Assembly (NCBI GenBank): GCA_034927815.1
Contig: JAYFPK010000005.1
Coordinates: 62,001 to 126,000 of the forward strand
Reading direction: 5' to 3'
DNA length: 64,000 nucleotides
Source of the DNA: Limiplasma sp034927815
GTDB lineage: Bacteria > Bacillota > Clostridia > Christensenellales > Aristaeellaceae
Numbering within the stretch: position 1 is the first letter of the stretch; every line of letters begins with the position of its first letter. Shown here piece after piece: positions 23,758-34,100 of the stretch. The notes beneath the pieces are model-generated. The model had not been told where the DNA came from. It ran no database searches and saw nothing but the letters and a program-made list of their open reading frames with translations. A program made the position numbers and the translations under genes.

Positions 23758-25062
23758 TCAATATGCCGATTGCAGATGCAGGTCCGCGCTGCCCTTCAGC
23801 GTATGGTTGAAAAACCCCAGCAGAACTTGGTTCATCGTCTCAATGCAGTAGCGGCTGTCTACCTGCCCGGTGCCGAGCAACTGCGCCAGTGCCGGGGAGA
23901 AGAGCGGAAGGTCGGTAAAGTTCAGATGGCCTGAGCCTCGGATCACCGCGTCATATGCCTCCACGGCATGTGCGCTGGCGGAAAGATTGTCATAGGACAA
24001 ACCCTGCTCCTGTGCATCGTTGTAATGACTTTCATTGTATAGATTCAAAAGGGGAACCGGGTATGGATTCTTGTTCAGGATCGATCTTCCATTCTCAAAC
24101 GCAACTTCCTCGCCAAACATGGTGCCGTCGATCACGGCCACAGCGTCCACATCCAGGCATTCTCTTCCCAATTGCGCAGCCGTTGCGCCGCCGAGTGAAT
24201 GGCCGGACAATCCGATTTTATCCGGATCGATCCGGGCGGATATATCATATGGCATCTTCCCACTCTCATTATGCAGAAGTTCATCCAGGACGAAATTCAT
24301 ATCGGCGGTACGCATTGCCAGCCATTCGTGGGTTTTGTCGTAAGCGGTCTTTTCATCATACGCGCCGTTGGTGATATTGACCGCGTCGTTCAGAAAGTCC
24401 AGATTGACCAGGGTGCTGCTCCCGTCCGTATGCCGGGCAAAAAAGGAATGGTAGCTGTGGTCGATGCTGCAAATCACATATCCGTTGCTGGCGAGGTCTT
24501 CAAACGTCGAAAGATTGCTGCCGCGAAAGCCGAACGCCCCATGCGAAAAGACAACCAATGGGAAAGAATCTGTATTTCCCGAGACAGACGGATACCAGAA
24601 CTGCACGGTCAGCTTTCGGTTCTCGCCCAACGGAGAGAAGGGATCGACGCGTGATTCGTCCACAAGTGTCACGCTCTGGGTATCCACATCAAAGGATCCG
24701 GTGGGCGCGACTTCCTTGAACTGCGGAAACAGGATACCGGGCAGGATGCAAAACGAAATGAGCAAGCACCCGCTTATACAGGAGAATACGGCACGGCTCC
24801 CTCGATATTGCTTTTCCTTTTTTGTGCGCCTCGCAAAATACAAGGCACTGAAACCAGCCAGGACAGCCAGCAGCAAAAGCAGGCCCATCCAGCGAAATCC
24901 CCACCAATAGACACCCGCAATCATCAGCAGAGAGAACGCGGTGAACGCGACGATCTGGGCGACGTGCGTCGCTCTGGTTTGCCAGCTCTTTGTCGCCATC
25001 CGAAAGACGAGAAGTGCGACCTGCGCGCCAAGCGCAACGATTAAAGTAATGATCCCAAGCAT
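23758..25062 (-). CDS. Membrane-anchored alpha/beta hydrolase (PAF-acetylhydrolase/lipase-like)
   Basis: Start 25062 follows GGGGAG and gives 434 residues. The first 120 or so contain four predicted spans (LGIITLIVALGAQVALLVF, IVAFTAFSLLMIAGVYWW, MGLLLLLAVLAGFSALYF, AVFSCISGCLLISFCILPGIL). They are followed by an extracytoplasmic alpha/beta hydrolase: VVFSHGAFGFRG (oxyanion region), nucleophile elbow GLSGHSLGG, VAVIDGTMFG, and a likely catalytic His in GSGHLNF. This resembles bacterial PAF-AH II/lipase-type esterases. It would hydrolyse an ester outside the membrane; the substrate is unknown. Confidence 0.82.
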   Translation of the reverse strand: MLGIITLIVALGAQVALLVFRMATKSWQTRATHVAQIVAFTAFSLLMIAGVYWWGFRWMGLLLLLAVLAGFSALYFARRTKKEKQYRGSRAVFSCISGCLLISFCILPGILFPQFKEVAPTGSFDVDTQSVTLVDESRVDPFSPLGENRKLTVQFWYPSVSGNTDSFPLVVFSHGAFGFRGSNLSTFEDLASNGYVICSIDHSYHSFFARHTDGSSTLVNLDFLNDAVNITNGAYDEKTAYDKTHEWLAMRTADMNFVLDELLHNESGKMPYDISARIDPDKIGLSGHSLGGATAAQLGRECLDVDAVAVIDGTMFGEEVAFENGRSILNKNPYPVPLLNLYNESHYNDAQEQGLSYDNLSASAHAVEAYDAVIRGSGHLNFTDLPLFSPALAQLLGTGQVDSRYCIETMNQVLLGFFNHTLKGSADLHLQSAY

Positions 25063-25248
25063 AAACGATACTCCCCTTCGTCTGTCATCGAGAGCAGTAT
25101 AGTTCATTTGTGCGCGCTGCTCAATGAATTCGCGGGCAAGTTGCGTTTACGGGATGTAAGTTGCACAAAGGATCAGATTAAGCCCATGCGCAAGGGTAAG
25201 GACAGGAAGACGCGGCAGCCACCGAGAACGAAAGCAAATAAGCGAAAC

Positions 25249-25281
25249 CAGAGAAATCCGGAACAGCAACTGATTTCTCTG
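25249..25281. terminator. 10-bp hairpin between the arsC and hydrolase genes
   Basis: CAGAGAAATC and GATTTCTCTG form a perfect stem around 13 nt, 16 nt beyond the arsC stop codon. No clear U-tract follows, so terminator function is uncertain. Confidence 0.35.
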
Positions 25282-25296
25282 CGAATCCTTTCATCT

Positions 25297-25707
25297 TCAA
25301 AAGAGTAATCCACCGGAAGCGCTCAGACGCTCTCTCAGGGATTGTATATTTTGTTCAATCTGCCGGATCACCTCAATGAACGCTTCATCATCCTTGCCTG
25401 TGGGATCATCCAGCCCCCAATCCTCACGGTGCTTGCAGGGGAGAAATGGGCATTCCACGTTGCAACCCATCGTCACCACGATGTCAACGTGAGGAATATC
25501 GGACAAGCGCTTACTATACTGCATGGCCTCCATATCGATGCCATATAGCTGCTTCATCAGCCGCACGGCATCCTGATTGATCTGCGGCTTGGTTTCCGTT
25601 CCTGCGGAATAGCTCTCAAATACATCTCCCGCAAGGTGGCGGCCCAGCGCTTCCGCAATCTGACTGCGGCAGGAATTGTGTACGCAGATGAACGCGACCT
25701 TCGTCAT
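25297..25707 (-). CDS. arsC: Arsenate reductase, low-molecular-weight phosphatase type
   Basis: The 136-residue protein has the catalytic loop FICVHNSCRSQIAEA (CX5R) at the N-terminus, SAGTE, and a redox cysteine pair within GCNVECPFLPCKHREDWGLDDPTGK. This matches the thioredoxin-coupled arsenate reductases that turn As(V) into As(III) for export. It is the last gene of the arsenic operon, 10 nt after arsA. Confidence 0.93.
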   Translation of the reverse strand: MTKVAFICVHNSCRSQIAEALGRHLAGDVFESYSAGTETKPQINQDAVRLMKQLYGIDMEAMQYSKRLSDIPHVDIVVTMGCNVECPFLPCKHREDWGLDDPTGKDDEAFIEVIRQIEQNIQSLRERLSASGGLLF

Positions 25708-25717
25708 ATTGGCCTCC

Positions 25718-27454
25718 TTACAGCACTAAAAGGTGCTCGCCCTTGATCTCCCCAGCGTTCCACGCGATCAGCGCGAATTTGCCATCGGAATGTTCATTGA
25801 CGCGGTTGAGCCATTCCACCTCGCTGACCGCCTTTGCCGCCAGCATGGGGTTGGTGGTGTTCGTGCCATAAAGGGATTGATTGACGATCCACCACTTCGC
25901 GGCGATGCCCGCCCGCTTCAAATCGTCCTCCAGCCGCAGCGCCTCATAGACGGGGGTCGCCTCCGGCAGGGTTACGATGAGCACCTCGGTTTCGTCGGAT
26001 TTCAGCCTCGGCAGCAGCCGCGCTACCGACTCAGGGATTTCACCCTTAGTTCGCTGAATCTCATGATGATAGCTCTGCGTGGATTCCAGCAAAAGCAAGG
26101 TGTGCCCGGTGGGCGCGGTATCGATCACGATCACCTGATCATCGGCCCGCTCGACAATCTCGGCGAAAGCACGAAACACAGCGATCTCCTGTGTACAAGG
26201 GGAGCGCAAATCTTCCTCGATATAGGCAATGTCCTCATCGCTCATGCCGGAAGCGTAAGCTTTGGAAAGCACCTCGTTCTGGTACTTTTTCAGTTCCTCC
26301 GCCTCGTCGATATGGCTCAAAGAAACGCCACTTGTTTCATCCAGCACAAATTTGAGATGCGCGGCAGGGTCGGTAGTGGTGAGATGTACCTTCTTGCCAC
26401 GTTTGGCCAGACCTAGCGCTACGGCGGCGGCGACGGTGGTCTTGCCCACGCCACCCTTGCCCATCGTGAAAATCACGCGCTTACCCTCCGCCGCTAGATC
26501 ATCGATCACGTCGTTCAGTGTAGGGATGTGCGCCGCTTTCAGCGTTTGGACAGGGGCGGTCACATGGTCAGTATGCAATAGGGCTCGTACGTTGGCAAGG
26601 CCCGTGACGTTGTAGGCTCGTAGCGGAACCATGTAACGAGGGAATTCCCGTAAGTCCTCTGACATTGCGACAAGGGCGGCTTGCTGTTTCTCATACAGGC
26701 TGGTGGACAACGCATCGCTGTGCTCCGTCAGTACACCGTTGATAACCAGCATCTGATTGTTGATACCCAGCGCGGAAAGCTCGCCGGAAGCCCGCTCCGC
26801 CTCTTTGAACGGAGCGGTTTCTGAGCGGGTGACGAGGATCAGCGTGGTGAGGTTACCGTCCGCCAGCGTCTCCACAGCCTGTTTGTAGATGGCCTTCTTG
26901 CTTTCCAGACCAGAGAGTTGACCCAGGCAGGATGCGCCGTGGGTGCTCTCGCTGATGAAATTGCTCCACGCGGACGGGAGTTGCAGCATGCGCAACGTAT
27001 GGCCTGTGGGGGCTGTGTCGAAGATGATGTGGTTGTACTCCCGTTGCACCACATCGTTAGTGATGAAAGCAGAAAATTCATTGAACGCCGCGATCTCGAT
27101 GGTGCAGGAGCCGGAAAGCTGTTCTTCCATGTTGGCGATGACCGACGCGGGCAGCTTGCCCCGATAGGGCGCGATCACGCCTTCCCGATACTCGGCGGCG
27201 GCCTTGATGGGGTCGAGGTTTGCCACCGCCAGGTTCGGCACGCCGGGGATGGGCGTCCCCCTGTTGGTCAGTTCCATCGAGAATACGTCCTGCAGATTGG
27301 AGGCAGGGTCGGTGCTGATTAGCAGCACCTTTTTCTCACTGTCCGCCAGCGATACTGCGGTAGCGCAAGCGACGCTGGTCTTGCCCACGCCGCCCTTGCC
27401 GGTATAGAAAAGGTATTTTGTCAGTTTGATGTGGCCGGGATCGAACAATTCCAT
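25718..27454 (-). CDS. arsA: Arsenite-transporting ATPase, two-domain form
   Basis: The 578-residue protein is a tandem A1-A2 ATPase. Walker A loops YTGKGGVGKTSVA (residues 18-30) and MGKGGVGKTTVAAAVA (about 328-343) are each followed by an ArsA signature DTAPTGHTL. ArsA sits on the arsenite channel and energises As(III) export, usually with ArsB. Here the partner is an ACR3-type permease encoded two genes upstream. The stop of arsD and the start of arsA are almost contiguous. Confidence 0.95.
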   Translation of the reverse strand: MELFDPGHIKLTKYLFYTGKGGVGKTSVACATAVSLADSEKKVLLISTDPASNLQDVFSMELTNRGTPIPGVPNLAVANLDPIKAAAEYREGVIAPYRGKLPASVIANMEEQLSGSCTIEIAAFNEFSAFITNDVVQREYNHIIFDTAPTGHTLRMLQLPSAWSNFISESTHGASCLGQLSGLESKKAIYKQAVETLADGNLTTLILVTRSETAPFKEAERASGELSALGINNQMLVINGVLTEHSDALSTSLYEKQQAALVAMSEDLREFPRYMVPLRAYNVTGLANVRALLHTDHVTAPVQTLKAAHIPTLNDVIDDLAAEGKRVIFTMGKGGVGKTTVAAAVALGLAKRGKKVHLTTTDPAAHLKFVLDETSGVSLSHIDEAEELKKYQNEVLSKAYASGMSDEDIAYIEEDLRSPCTQEIAVFRAFAEIVERADDQVIVIDTAPTGHTLLLLESTQSYHHEIQRTKGEIPESVARLLPRLKSDETEVLIVTLPEATPVYEALRLEDDLKRAGIAAKWWIVNQSLYGTNTTNPMLAAKAVSEVEWLNRVNEHSDGKFALIAWNAGEIKGEHLLVL

Positions 27455-27455
27455 T

Positions 27456-27833
27456 TCAGCAGCAACTCCCTTTGCAGCAGCATCCGCCGCTTCCTTTGGC
27501 CTTCTCCACGGGCTTCCCCAGCAAACCGGCAGACAGGTCGAGCAGTGCCGTAAAATCCTCGTTGGTGGGGTATCTGCCCTCGATCACAATCTTGCCATCA
27601 ACCATCACGGCAGGCAGACCCTCCGGCCCTTTGGCGTTGATGTAGGCGTTGATGACCGGATCGGTGATGAACTCTGCCGGGGCGTTGCTGAGGTTAAAGC
27701 GTTCTACGGTTGCGCCGCTCTTTTTCAGCGTTTCCAGCACGGTAGAGATGCGCAAAAGCTCCGGGTCTACGCCCACGCCGCACAGACCGGTCGGGCAGCA
27801 CATGGCGGGTTCAAATATCTTCATCTTTTTCAT
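27456..27833 (-). CDS. arsD: Arsenite metallochaperone ArsD
   Basis: The ATG at 27833 has AAGGAG 10 nt upstream and gives 125 residues. Conserved As-binding cysteines are present in MKIFEPAMCCPTGLCG, and a C-terminal CCCKGSCC adds a further cysteine cluster. ArsD hands As(III) to ArsA, encoded immediately downstream. Confidence 0.93.
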   Translation of the reverse strand: MKKMKIFEPAMCCPTGLCGVGVDPELLRISTVLETLKKSGATVERFNLSNAPAEFITDPVINAYINAKGPEGLPAVMVDGKIVIEGRYPTNEDFTALLDLSAGLLGKPVEKAKGSGGCCCKGSCC

Positions 27834-27856
27834 CTCGGACAACTCCTTCAATACAA

Positions 27857-28921
27857 TTATTTGTTGTTAGCCGCCGGTGTGGGAAACCAATGCTTGGTCT
27901 TATTGATGAACCGGACGAGCAGCAGCATCACGGGGACCTCCGTAAGCACGCCCACCGTGCAGGCGAGCACGACCGGGGACTCGGGACCGAACAGCGCGAT
28001 GGCCACCGCCACCGACAATTCAAAGAAGTCCGACGCCGCAATCAGCGAGGCCGGTGCCGCGATGTTGTGCGGCTGCTTCGTCCAGCGGCAGACTTGATAG
28101 GTGAGGTTGGCGGAAATCACATTTTGCAGAATCAGCGGCACCGCGATCAGCAGGACATAGAACGGCTGCTCCAAGATGATGTTCCCTTGGAAGGAGAAGA
28201 TGATCACTAAGGTGAGCAGCAGCCCCAGCGTCGTGATGCCGTCGAACTTGGGAACGAACTTCCCGTTGAAGTATTGCTCCCCCTTTTTGCGGATCATCAG
28301 GAAGCGCGTGAGCGCGCCACCCGCCAGCGGAATCACGACGAACAGGATGATGGAAAAGACGAGCATATCCCACGGGATGGTGACGCCATTGATCCCCAAC
28401 AGGAATTGCACCAACGGCACAAACAGCACGAGGATCAGAAGGTCATTGACCGAAACCTGAACGAACGTGTGCGCCGGGTCGCCCTTCGTGAGATTGCTCC
28501 ATACGAACACCATCGCGGTACAGGGCGCAACGCCAAGCAATACGGCCCCTGTTACAAAGTCCTGGGCCAACCCCGCCGGGATGAAGGCGCGGAAAATGAC
28601 CTTGAAGAACAAGGCTGCCAGCCCGAACATGAGGAAGGGCTTGATAAGCCAACTGCTACCGCTGGAGATCAGGATGCCCGAAGGTTGCTTTCCCACGTTC
28701 TTGACGGATTGGAAGTCGATCTTCATCATCATCGGGTAGATCATGACCCAAATGAGCACGGCGATGGGAAGGTTCTGGCCCGCGTATTGCAGCTTTTCCA
28801 AGACTGCCGGGATGCCCGGCAGAAACTTCCCAATCAGGATGCCCGCCGCCATGCAGAGGATGACCCACACCGTCAGATACTTCTCAAAAAAGCCGATGCC
28901 CTGCGCTTTCTGCCCGCTCAC
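27857..28921 (-). CDS. ACR3-family arsenite efflux permease
   Basis: The 354-residue protein has about ten membrane spans in the BASS/ACR3 fold. The functional cysteine lies in GVAPCTAMVFVWSNLTKGDP, and WVMIYPMMMKIDF is typical of ACR3 (the gene is often annotated arsB). It extrudes As(III), here probably with ArsA. It overlaps the upstream DUF2703 gene by ATGA. Confidence 0.95.
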   Translation of the reverse strand: MSGQKAQGIGFFEKYLTVWVILCMAAGILIGKFLPGIPAVLEKLQYAGQNLPIAVLIWVMIYPMMMKIDFQSVKNVGKQPSGILISSGSSWLIKPFLMFGLAALFFKVIFRAFIPAGLAQDFVTGAVLLGVAPCTAMVFVWSNLTKGDPAHTFVQVSVNDLLILVLFVPLVQFLLGINGVTIPWDMLVFSIILFVVIPLAGGALTRFLMIRKKGEQYFNGKFVPKFDGITTLGLLLTLVIIFSFQGNIILEQPFYVLLIAVPLILQNVISANLTYQVCRWTKQPHNIAAPASLIAASDFFELSVAVAIALFGPESPVVLACTVGVLTEVPVMLLLVRFINKTKHWFPTPAANNK

Positions 28922-29448
28922 TTTGCTTCACCCGCCGCATCTTTGCGTGCCTTTGCGGCGAAGAAGGCTTCCAGATTCCCGGGAAGCTGATAGGGCTCGC
29001 GCTCCGGCGCGCCTTGCGTGGGACTATACAATTCCCGAAGGATGGCGCTCACGATCAGTTCCTTGGGCGGGGCTGACTGCTCGACGCCGTTGTACACCCA
29101 CACGCGACAATCCACGGTATCGCCGCAAAGCTCTCCGCAGTCCTCGCAGGTGGATTCACGCAACTCCACGGCGATGTCATTTCCGTTTACTCGGATGGTG
29201 GGTGAGCTGACAAATCGATGATGGATTGCCAACTCCTTTGTGGCGATGTTCACCTTGTTGACCGTAACCGCAAACCCGGCAGCGTCCAACACGACGGCAA
29301 CGCTGGAAACAGCTTTGTCCAGAGCTGCTTCCGTGTCCTGGCATCTGCCGCAAACCGTCGTATCAAGGTATAGGAAGTCGATGGCGAGCGGCTTCTTCGG
29401 CTGCGACGTCCCGCAACAATTCTCGGAAGAACAACAGCATTTAGACAT
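28918..29448 (-). CDS. DUF2703 cysteine-rich protein of the arsenic operon
   Basis: The ATG at 29448 gives 176 residues. The N-terminus is cysteine-rich (KCCCSSENCCG), a thioredoxin-like strand leads to TTVCGRCQDTEAALD, and a middle cluster reads ESTCEDCGELCG. This fits DUF2703, a family found beside arsenic genes. A metalloid-binding or redox role is likely, but none is established from this sequence. It overlaps arsR by 8 nt and acr3 by 4 nt, so it is firmly part of the operon. Confidence 0.85.
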   Translation of the reverse strand: MSKCCCSSENCCGTSQPKKPLAIDFLYLDTTVCGRCQDTEAALDKAVSSVAVVLDAAGFAVTVNKVNIATKELAIHHRFVSSPTIRVNGNDIAVELRESTCEDCGELCGDTVDCRVWVYNGVEQSAPPKELIVSAILRELYSPTQGAPEREPYQLPGNLEAFFAAKARKDAAGEAK

Positions 29449-29779
29449 TCTGATCACACCCCTCACATTTGATGGAACCCTTGCCCTTGCAGATACAATC
29501 TTCCTTATCGGAAGTGATGGCGCATAGGAACTGCGTTGCTTTCTGAATGGCCTCCCCATCCAGTGAATAGTACGTCCACTTGCCCTCCTCCCTGCCCTTG
29601 ACCAATCCGCACTCGCGCAGCAGCTTCATGTGGTGGGAAAGCGTGGACTGCGACATCTCGAACCTCTCCAAGATTTTACACGCGCACAGCTCACCACAGG
29701 AGAGCATATCCACGATCATGGCCCGTTTGGGATCGCCCAGCGCCTTGAAAACCTTCGTATTTACCAAGTAATACTCCAT
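29441..29779 (-). CDS. arsR: Arsenic-responsive ArsR repressor
   Basis: The 112-residue winged-helix protein has the As(III)-site pattern GELCACKILERF, a recognition helix SQSTLSHHMKLLRECGLV and a C-terminal cysteine tail (CICKGKG, CEGC). It is the first gene of the operon behind a consensus-like promoter with an inverted-repeat operator. It would repress the operon until As(III) binds the cysteines. Confidence 0.93.
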   Translation of the reverse strand: MEYYLVNTKVFKALGDPKRAMIVDMLSCGELCACKILERFEMSQSTLSHHMKLLRECGLVKGREEGKWTYYSLDGEAIQKATQFLCAITSDKEDCICKGKGSIKCEGCDQNV

Positions 29780-29792
29780 ACCGTCACCCCAA

Positions 29793-29808
29793 ATTGAAAT
29801 ACTTCGAT
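29793..29808. promoter_or_regulatory. ArsR operator (imperfect inverted repeat)
   Basis: ATTGAA (29793-29798) and TTCGAT (29803-29808) are near-complementary arms around ATAC. The site lies between the -10 box and the arsR start codon, where a bound repressor would block transcription. Confidence 0.65.
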
Positions 29809-29814
29809 ATGAGC

Positions 29815-29843
29815 ATTATATGCTCCAAATCGAAAAACGTCAA
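29815..29843 (-). promoter_or_regulatory. Arsenic operon promoter
   Basis: On the minus strand TTGACG (29843-29838), a 17-nt spacer and TATAAT (29820-29815) lie about 36 nt ahead of arsR. Confidence 0.8.
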
Positions 29844-29887
29844 TGTAAAAAAACGAAAAATGGAAAAATAAACTCCGCCACACAAAA

Positions 29888-30183
29888 CAGCCCGCACCCC
29901 TCAGTATCGCACCGGAGGATGCGGGCTTTTCTTTTTTGTATTTCGATGGTAATCCCCATCTGGTTTCGGAAGATAAACACTATGCGCCCCGCGTCGCTGA
30001 CCGTCGCATGGTCGACCGCCGCATTCCAGAGCGTGGGCGAGAACTCCGAAACAACCTCGTCGCTCTTCAGCAGAGAATTTAGAAAGCATGCCACTTTGCT
30101 GTCCGCGCAGCACACTCAGCCTCGATGGCAGCAGCCCGCGTGGCGGCGTCCTCGCACCGCTTGGTCAGACTGTCGTAGCGTGG
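29888..30183 (-). pseudogene. 3'-end remnant of a large serine recombinase with its terminator
   Basis: The minus strand encodes LNSLLKSDEVVSEFSPTLWNA and onward to FRNQMGITIEI, closely matching the C-terminus of the intact recombinase ending at 39117. The similarity continues at DNA level through the downstream hairpin. By eye the two copies are roughly 85% identical. The original TAG is CAA here, so the frame runs on. Everything upstream of about 85 codons is gone. This relict marks the left side of the restriction-modification island. Confidence 0.85.
29889..29927 (-). terminator. Terminator copy of the recombinase remnant
   Basis: AGCCCGCATCC and GGGGTGCGGGCT pair on the minus strand, matching the hairpin at 39070-39109 in sequence and position. 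In this copy the U-tract after the stem is lost (TGTTTTGTG). Confidence 0.6.
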
Positions 30184-30439
30184 TTACTCCAATACATGAC
30201 TCCAGACCAGAAAGAGTGTGAATATGCTGCCAACGACAAGTGGACTGACCAATAGCAATCAAGAATTTAAGGGTTCAGATTCCAAGTTTTTTGACTCCGC
30301 AGTTTCAAACAAGATGATTCTTTGTCCAATTATAAAATGACGAAAATCCCATATAATTAAAGAAGAACCCTACTAGATCGAACGTAAGGGTTCAAACTTG
30401 ATAGAAGTCTTCAATTTCATAGAGTTTTACAACGGAAAT
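30184..30439. other. AT-rich spacer, no gene seen
   Basis: The bases between the recombinase remnant and the metallopeptidase stop codon contain no open frame of note. AT content rises sharply here and stays high through the restriction genes, marking a compositional junction. Confidence 0.5.
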
Positions 30440-31150
30440 TCACTCCTCCATGTGATCTAGAATTTGATCGTTCAAATCAGCTTTCACCATACGCCAATTG
30501 GGATAAAACCTATCCATATATCCTTTGAAAGCATCATTATGGTTCTTTTCCAACAAATGAACGAGCTCGTGGATTATAACGTATTCAAGGCATTCCGGCG
30601 TCTTCTTCGCTAATTGTAGATTTAGCCAAATTCGTTTAGCCTTGATGTTGCATGTACCCCATTTAGTACGCATATTTTTGACTTGCCATTCCTTTGCTTT
30701 TACTCCAACAATCTTCTCACACTTTTCCAATATGGGTGGAATAGCCTTTTTCAATATTTCCCGATACCATTCGTCCATCACATTTGCGCGTTGCTGAGAC
30801 GTGCTATCTCTCCGTACCTGTAAGACAATTTTTGAACCACTGATAGAAATATCGTTTCGGACATTGCTGTATACAATATCCAGGCGATAGCGCTTACCCC
30901 ACAAATAATAGCTTTCACCAGTCACATATTTACGTTCCGTCTGTCTTGGTTGTTCCACAAACTTTTGGCGCTGCTTCTTAATCCATGCAATACGAGATAC
31001 GGCAAACATACGGATTGCATCTTCTGTCGCAGACATTGGCGCAGTTATCTTGACCTTGCCATCTGGCGGAATAACCCGTATATACATATTTTTTATCTGC
31101 TTCTTTTCAGCGGAAATATCAATCCCGCCAACGTTCAAGTTTATCATCAA
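30440..31150 (-). CDS. M48/YgjP-like zinc metallopeptidase of the restriction locus
   Basis: The 236-residue protein carries VIIHELVHLLEKNHNDAFKGYM, an HExxH zinc site with a downstream His, in the DUF45/YgjP layout. The preceding MRTKWGTCN segment is also typical of this family. Genes of this type often follow hsdR in type I restriction operons. The start overlaps the hsdR stop by 4 nt. The role is unknown; processing or control of the restriction complex is a guess. Confidence 0.85.
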   Translation of the reverse strand: MMINLNVGGIDISAEKKQIKNMYIRVIPPDGKVKITAPMSATEDAIRMFAVSRIAWIKKQRQKFVEQPRQTERKYVTGESYYLWGKRYRLDIVYSNVRNDISISGSKIVLQVRRDSTSQQRANVMDEWYREILKKAIPPILEKCEKIVGVKAKEWQVKNMRTKWGTCNIKAKRIWLNLQLAKKTPECLEYVIIHELVHLLEKNHNDAFKGYMDRFYPNWRMVKADLNDQILDHMEE

Positions 31151-34100
31151 TATTCACCCTGCTGAATTACGATTTTCATCAATTCTTCTGCCTTTGCTTT
31201 ATCGCCATGCAGGGCAGCTTCTATTGAACGCCGTATCTTTCTTTCCTTAACAATGTTCCCTCTGAAGCCATCTAATCGCGCTTCAAGAATGGCCTGATGA
31301 ACACTAACGGCAAGTTCTTCATCTCCATCCAAATTATCATAAAGCGCCTGCATCGCGGCGCTATTCCTAATGCGTTCAGGATAGCGCGAAGTGCTTTCAG
31401 GCTGACTAATATCTTTCGCCAGTTCTACAATTCGTTTGAGATATTCCTCGTAATTGATAACCTCATTGCGCCGCTGTTCAATAAGCTCACGCAACAAAGC
31501 AGACATTTTTTCATAGTACTTGGGGTTGCTTTGGCGTTTTTCAACGATTTCTTTCTGTACGTTGTTTTCGATTGTCTCGGCAACAGCCTCTTGTTCCTTT
31601 TTAGTCTTGGCTGGCATGTCCTTGACTGCATCGATACCGCACTCAACAAGAAGCTGAACCAGCGGAATATCACCAAACGAAGAAAGAACGCGACTCGGGT
31701 TGGCCGAAAGATAGGTATCGATCAAATGCCGCATATCAGGATCATAGCCTTTAAGGTCAACATAATCACGGCTTGCGAGACGCATAGAATCTCTTACCCA
31801 GATATAATATTGCACCTCTTTATCAAGCGCCTTTATTTGCTCCGATGTATAAGAATATTTCTCTTTCAGCTCTCCGGATACCTCAGAAAAAGCGCGCATC
31901 GCCGTTGATGAAAGATCATAGAGCTGCTCCCGCTTGGGCATGTTTTCTTCAAGCTCGTCTAAATCAAATGCCTCGGAATTTCTCCCACAGAAATAATGTA
32001 TAAAGTCAATCTCATCTTTGGGCATGGCCACAGGTTCGCAGAGCGCGCGAAGCGCTTCCAGCGCATCGTCAAGTTGTTCTTTTGCTTTATCAAGACGGTT
32101 ATTAAGCAGGCCAGATACATCTGCCGCATCATAATTGTCAAACGCCTCAGAAGTATAATCTTCTACCGCCTTTTCAAGGGAACGAAACAGGTCTTTGTAA
32201 TCAATGATATAGCCAAAATCCTTATCTTCACCATCAAGGCGGTTAACTCTACAAATCGCTTGGAAAAGGCCATGATCTCGCATTGATTTATCGATGTAAA
32301 GATATGTGGCTGCTGGTGCATCAAATCCGGTCAACAGCTTATCTACCACAATAAGCAACTTCATCTGATCAGGCTGTTCAACAAACTTTTGCTTTACCTC
32401 CGCTTCAAAGCTGTCGGCATCTTTGCCGTCCAACATTTTACGGTAAATCTCATATTGCTCTGCGGTTTCAGTCTCGCCATCTTCGCCGACTGTTTCCGTC
32501 CTCAAATCGCTTGGATTTGGAGTGTAAGATGTTATGATGGCACACTTTTTAAAGCCGTTATCCTGAAATATTTCGTAGTATTTACACGCCTGATAAATGC
32601 TACTGGCAACCAACATAGCGTTGCCACGCCCATCTTCACGAAGTCGTGGCTTCGTCTCCATATCAAAGATAATGTCAGAGGCAATAACCCCAAGCCGTGC
32701 CTTTGAGCTGAATACCTTTTGCAGATTACCCCAACGTTTTTTCAGCCTTGCCTTCGCTATATCGTTGATCCCTCTTGTTTTAGATTCAAACCATGCGTCG
32801 ATTTTTTCCTGCGAAACAACATCCTGCTCAACTTCACGCGCTTCATAACGCAGGTCAAGTACAACCTTATCTCGCACGGCCTCATCAAACTTGTATTTAT
32901 GGATATACGGCCCAAATATTTCAAGACTGGTGAGCTTGTCCTTTTTCATCAGCGGCGTGCCTGTGAAGCCAACAAAGATAGCATTTGGCAAGATAATATT
33001 CATTGCTTTATGAAGTCTGCCGGACTGCGTGCGATGGCACTCGTCTACGAAAACATAGAAATCACCCTTAGGCGAAAAGTTCTGAGGCAACGCGGCCTTT
33101 ACTTCTTCAATAAAGCTCTCATAATCCTTTTCCGATGCTTCACCGCCACGCCTGCCAAACTTATGGATCAGCGAACACATAAGGGCTGGTGAGGTGTCAT
33201 TGATTTTATTTACCAGATCGCGTCCGCTTTTGGTGCGGATAATCTTCTCATCCACACCTTTATAAACCCGCTCGATCTGTGTATCCAGTTCATCGCGGTC
33301 GGTAACAATCAGAATCCTGCTATCGGGCATATTCTCCTTGATCCATTTGCTTAGCCATACCATCGTTAGCGACTTGCCGGAGCCTTGTGTATGCCAAATA
33401 ATGCCGCATGCACGCCGTTTGATATAATCCTGTGCGGCCTTTACCCCGAAAAATTGATTGGGGCGGCAGGTCTTTTTTGTCCCGGCATCATAAACGATGA
33501 AATTATGTAATATCGCTACAATTCGTTCTTTGCTGCAAAGTGAAATCAGGTTTTTATCCAGCTTAACAGGGTGGCTTTCGTTTGTCTGGCGGATAGATAC
33601 GGATACTTTATCCGTGGCGGTTTCATCTTCGCGCCAAGAGAGGAAATACTTTTCAGGCGTACCTGTAACGCCGTAGTGGAGCCCCTCGGAATCGTTGCCA
33701 GCCATGATGAGACCAATCGTAGCAAAGAACGGCATAATAAACTCTTTTCGCTGATTGGTGAGGTTCTGGCGTATCCCTTCAGACATGGATACCGTGCTGC
33801 GTTTGAGCTCTATAACGCCAAAGGCAATTCCGTTTATGTACAGCACCAAATCCGGGCGTTTTTGTTGCTTGCCATAATAGGTCACTTCCTCAGCAATGTA
33901 AAAGTCGTTTTCAAGCGGCTTATCCCAATTCACATAATTAACCGTGACTTTATGCTGTCCCACGCTCTCGCTGACCTTTGCACCATAACGGATCAGGGCA
34001 TAAGTAGCTTTATTCAGGTCATACAGGCTTAACTGTTGGTTGCCTGCGATGTTGGTAAGTTCGCGGATAGCGCGGTCGATAATAACATCAGAATATCGTT

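Noticed and set aside
25108..25308. Small Lys/Arg-rich frame between the hydrolase and arsC genes
   Set aside because: No ribosome site or recognisable pattern; it overlaps the hairpin at 25249-25281.
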